Assembly (NCBI RefSeq): GCF_000938305.1
Contig: NZ_JYMT01000036.1
Coordinates: 1 to 64,000, forward strand
Direction: 5' to 3'
From: Bradyrhizobium sp. LTSP885
GTDB taxonomy: Bacteria; Pseudomonadota; Alphaproteobacteria; Rhizobiales; Xanthobacteraceae
Length of the DNA: 64,000 bases
Shown here: one piece after another, positions 62,890 to 64,000 of the stretch
Layout: each line of letters starts with the position of its first letter
Numbering within the stretch: position 1 is the stretch's first letter
Made by a program: the position numbers and the translations under genes
The notes under the pieces: generated by a model
The model's input: the letters and a program-made list of their open reading frames with translations, nothing else
Database searches by the model: none
Told to the model about the DNA's origin: nothing

Positions 62890-64000
62890 TCAGATCCAGC
62901 TCTGGAACAGCATCAGCCGGCCGAACGTCGCCATCGACGTCTCGACGAACGCCGCCGTGATTGGCAGCATCGCGACGAAGCCCGCGCCTCCGACCGCGAC
63001 GAACGCCCATAGCAGCCAGCGTGGCGCGCCCTTGCGCGTCAATGCATAGACCAGCATAAGGCTCGCCGTGGTCGCAGCCGGCAGATAATAATAGATGAAG
63101 CCGAGCGTTCGCGGCAGCAACGCCCAGGCGAGATACGGGCCGAGGTAGAACGCAAGCACCAGGAACGCATCGCGCTTGCGCGCGACGATCCAGTCGCGAA
63201 GCGCCACCGCGAGCGCAATCAGCGCGGGCCACAGGATCAGCGGATTGCCGAGAAACACCACCGCCGCGATCCGGCCGTCGCCGACCTTTTCGAACAAATA
63301 CCAGACCGGCCGCACCAGGAACGGCCAGGACGGCCATGTGCTCGAATAGGGATGACCGGCGATCGCAGTCGTGGTGTTGTCGGCAAAGATACGGCGCTGC
63401 GCTTCGATCAGATCGGAGATCGACAGCCCATACAGCGGCACGAAGGTCGCGAGATAGACGACCGCCGGGATCAGCATGAAGCAGGCGACGAAATGATGGA
63501 CGCGGAAATCCGGCCATTGATCCGGCCGGTACCAGTCCTCATCATTGCCGTCGGCAAAGCGCGTGCGCCAGCTCTGCATCAGACGGATCAATACTACGAT
63601 CGCAATACAGGTCGCGAGCACGAACAGCCCGCTCCATTTGCAGGCCATCGACAAGCCGACGGCAAGCCCCGCCAGCGCAAAGGCGAGTTGCGGTCGGCTT
63701 TGCCTGAAACCATGGATGAAGGCCGCGATCGCGAACAGGCTGAAAGCGAGCGCGAAAATATCCAGCATCGCAATCCGCGACTGGACAAATAGCATCTGGT
63801 TGAAGAAAGCGAGTAGCATGGCTGCGATCGCGCGCTCCTGCGATGCGAACAGCGCAAGCGCGCAGAGATAGACGCCGACCAGCGCGAGCGCACCGAACAG
63901 CGTCGCAGGATAACGCCATCCCAGCGGCCCGTCGCCGAACGCCCTGATCGAGAGCGCAATGATCTCCTTGGCGAGCGGCGGATGCATCGGGTTGAGGATC
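62890..64000 (-). CDS. PMT-family (GT39/ArnT-like) glycosyltransferase, C-terminal part; N-terminus outside the window
   Basis: The frame runs past the window end; an internal ATG at 63987 is not the start, since coding continues upstream as ILNPMHPPLAKEII. HPPLAK is the conserved lumenal motif after the first catalytic loop in dolichyl-phosphate-mannose mannosyltransferases and ArnT relatives. About nine membrane helices follow (LFGALALVGVYLCALALF; LVYALTRKGAPRWLLWAFVA). In bacteria such enzymes transfer sugars from polyprenyl phosphate to proteins or lipids in the periplasm. Acceptor unknown. The stop is 8 bp from the convergent small secreted-protein gene. Confidence 0.82.
   Translation of the reverse strand, partial: ILNPMHPPLAKEIIALSIRAFGDGPLGWRYPATLFGALALVGVYLCALALFASQERAIAAMLLAFFNQMLFVQSRIAMLDIFALAFSLFAIAAFIHGFRQSRPQLAFALAGLAVGLSMACKWSGLFVLATCIAIVVLIRLMQSWRTRFADGNDEDWYRPDQWPDFRVHHFVACFMLIPAVVYLATFVPLYGLSISDLIEAQRRIFADNTTTAIAGHPYSSTWPSWPFLVRPVWYLFEKVGDGRIAAVVFLGNPLILWPALIALAVALRDWIVARKRDAFLVLAFYLGPYLAWALLPRTLGFIYYYLPAATTASLMLVYALTRKGAPRWLLWAFVAVGGAGFVAMLPITAAFVETSMATFGRLMLFQSWI

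Overview
The window looks like chromosomal DNA from a Bradyrhizobium-like alphaproteobacterium (order Hyphomicrobiales). The basis is high G+C coding sequence, many short conserved hypotheticals of a type I associate with Bradyrhizobium, a glpD-glpSTPQV-type glycerol import operon, and several families of intergenic palindromic repeats (GTCATTGCGAG-type, GTCATTCCGGGG-type, GAGCATGATC-type, TAGCCCGGAT-type). No tRNA, rRNA or CRISPR array was seen. Species-level assignment is not possible from reading alone.

Layout. 1-2479: a complete-looking IS21-family element (istA, istB) whose terminal repeat starts at base 1. 2532-8332: an accessory stretch with a tight four-gene operon of unrecognised small proteins, a DUF6894-like protein, a single-domain response regulator, two small conserved hypotheticals and a tyrosine integrase. 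8333-18408: two small hypotheticals, an aldo/keto reductase, a NodU/CmcH-type carbamoyltransferase, a hybrid histidine kinase whose sensor has the ethylene-receptor residue pattern, a lytic transglycosylase, a DUF1993 protein, an SDR and an Old Yellow Enzyme. 18594-26981 (minus strand): a seven-gene operon with a D-2-hydroxyacid-type FAD oxidase, a polyamine-type ABC importer with a fused permease, a DapA-superfamily lyase, an IclR regulator and an FMN L-2-hydroxyacid dehydrogenase. 27170-28884: a MarR regulator divergent from a TetX-like flavoprotein monooxygenase across a twin-palindrome promoter. 28956-30467: a TPR protein and a DUF6065-like protein. 30584-39344 (minus): glpR, glpD and the glycerol ABC importer glpSTPQV with its DUF2160 membrane protein. 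39527-46884 (minus): YciA thioesterase, a CarF/TMEM189-type desaturase and a fadE-fadI-fadJ beta-oxidation operon. 47157-49386: an exported SMP-30-type lactonase and a flavin reductase. 49545-54467: a TetR-RND efflux operon. 54702-56027: an MFS permease. 56460-58662: a lower-GC KAP-family P-loop NTPase broken by a one-base frameshift. 58715-64000: a YcaQ-type glycosylase, a caspase-like protein, an OmpA-family protein, a small secreted protein and the C-terminal part of a PMT-family glycosyltransferase cut by the window end.

How the genes work together. Three catabolic modules stand out. The first is glycerol import and oxidation under a DeoR repressor. The second is fatty-acid beta-oxidation next to lipid-modifying genes. 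The third is an importer/aldolase/two-oxidase operon, apparently for a compound that yields both stereoisomers of a 2-hydroxy acid. Candidate operators (inverted repeats) sit in front of four regulated units: the IclR, MarR, TetR and GlpR systems. Two GTGA-N6-TCAC sites lie between the caspase-like and OmpA genes.

The features most worth following are the ethylene-receptor-type kinase, the IclR hydroxyacid operon, the asymmetric glycerol ABC ATPase pair, the CarF-type desaturase, the frameshifted KAP NTPase and the unrecognised element-borne operon.
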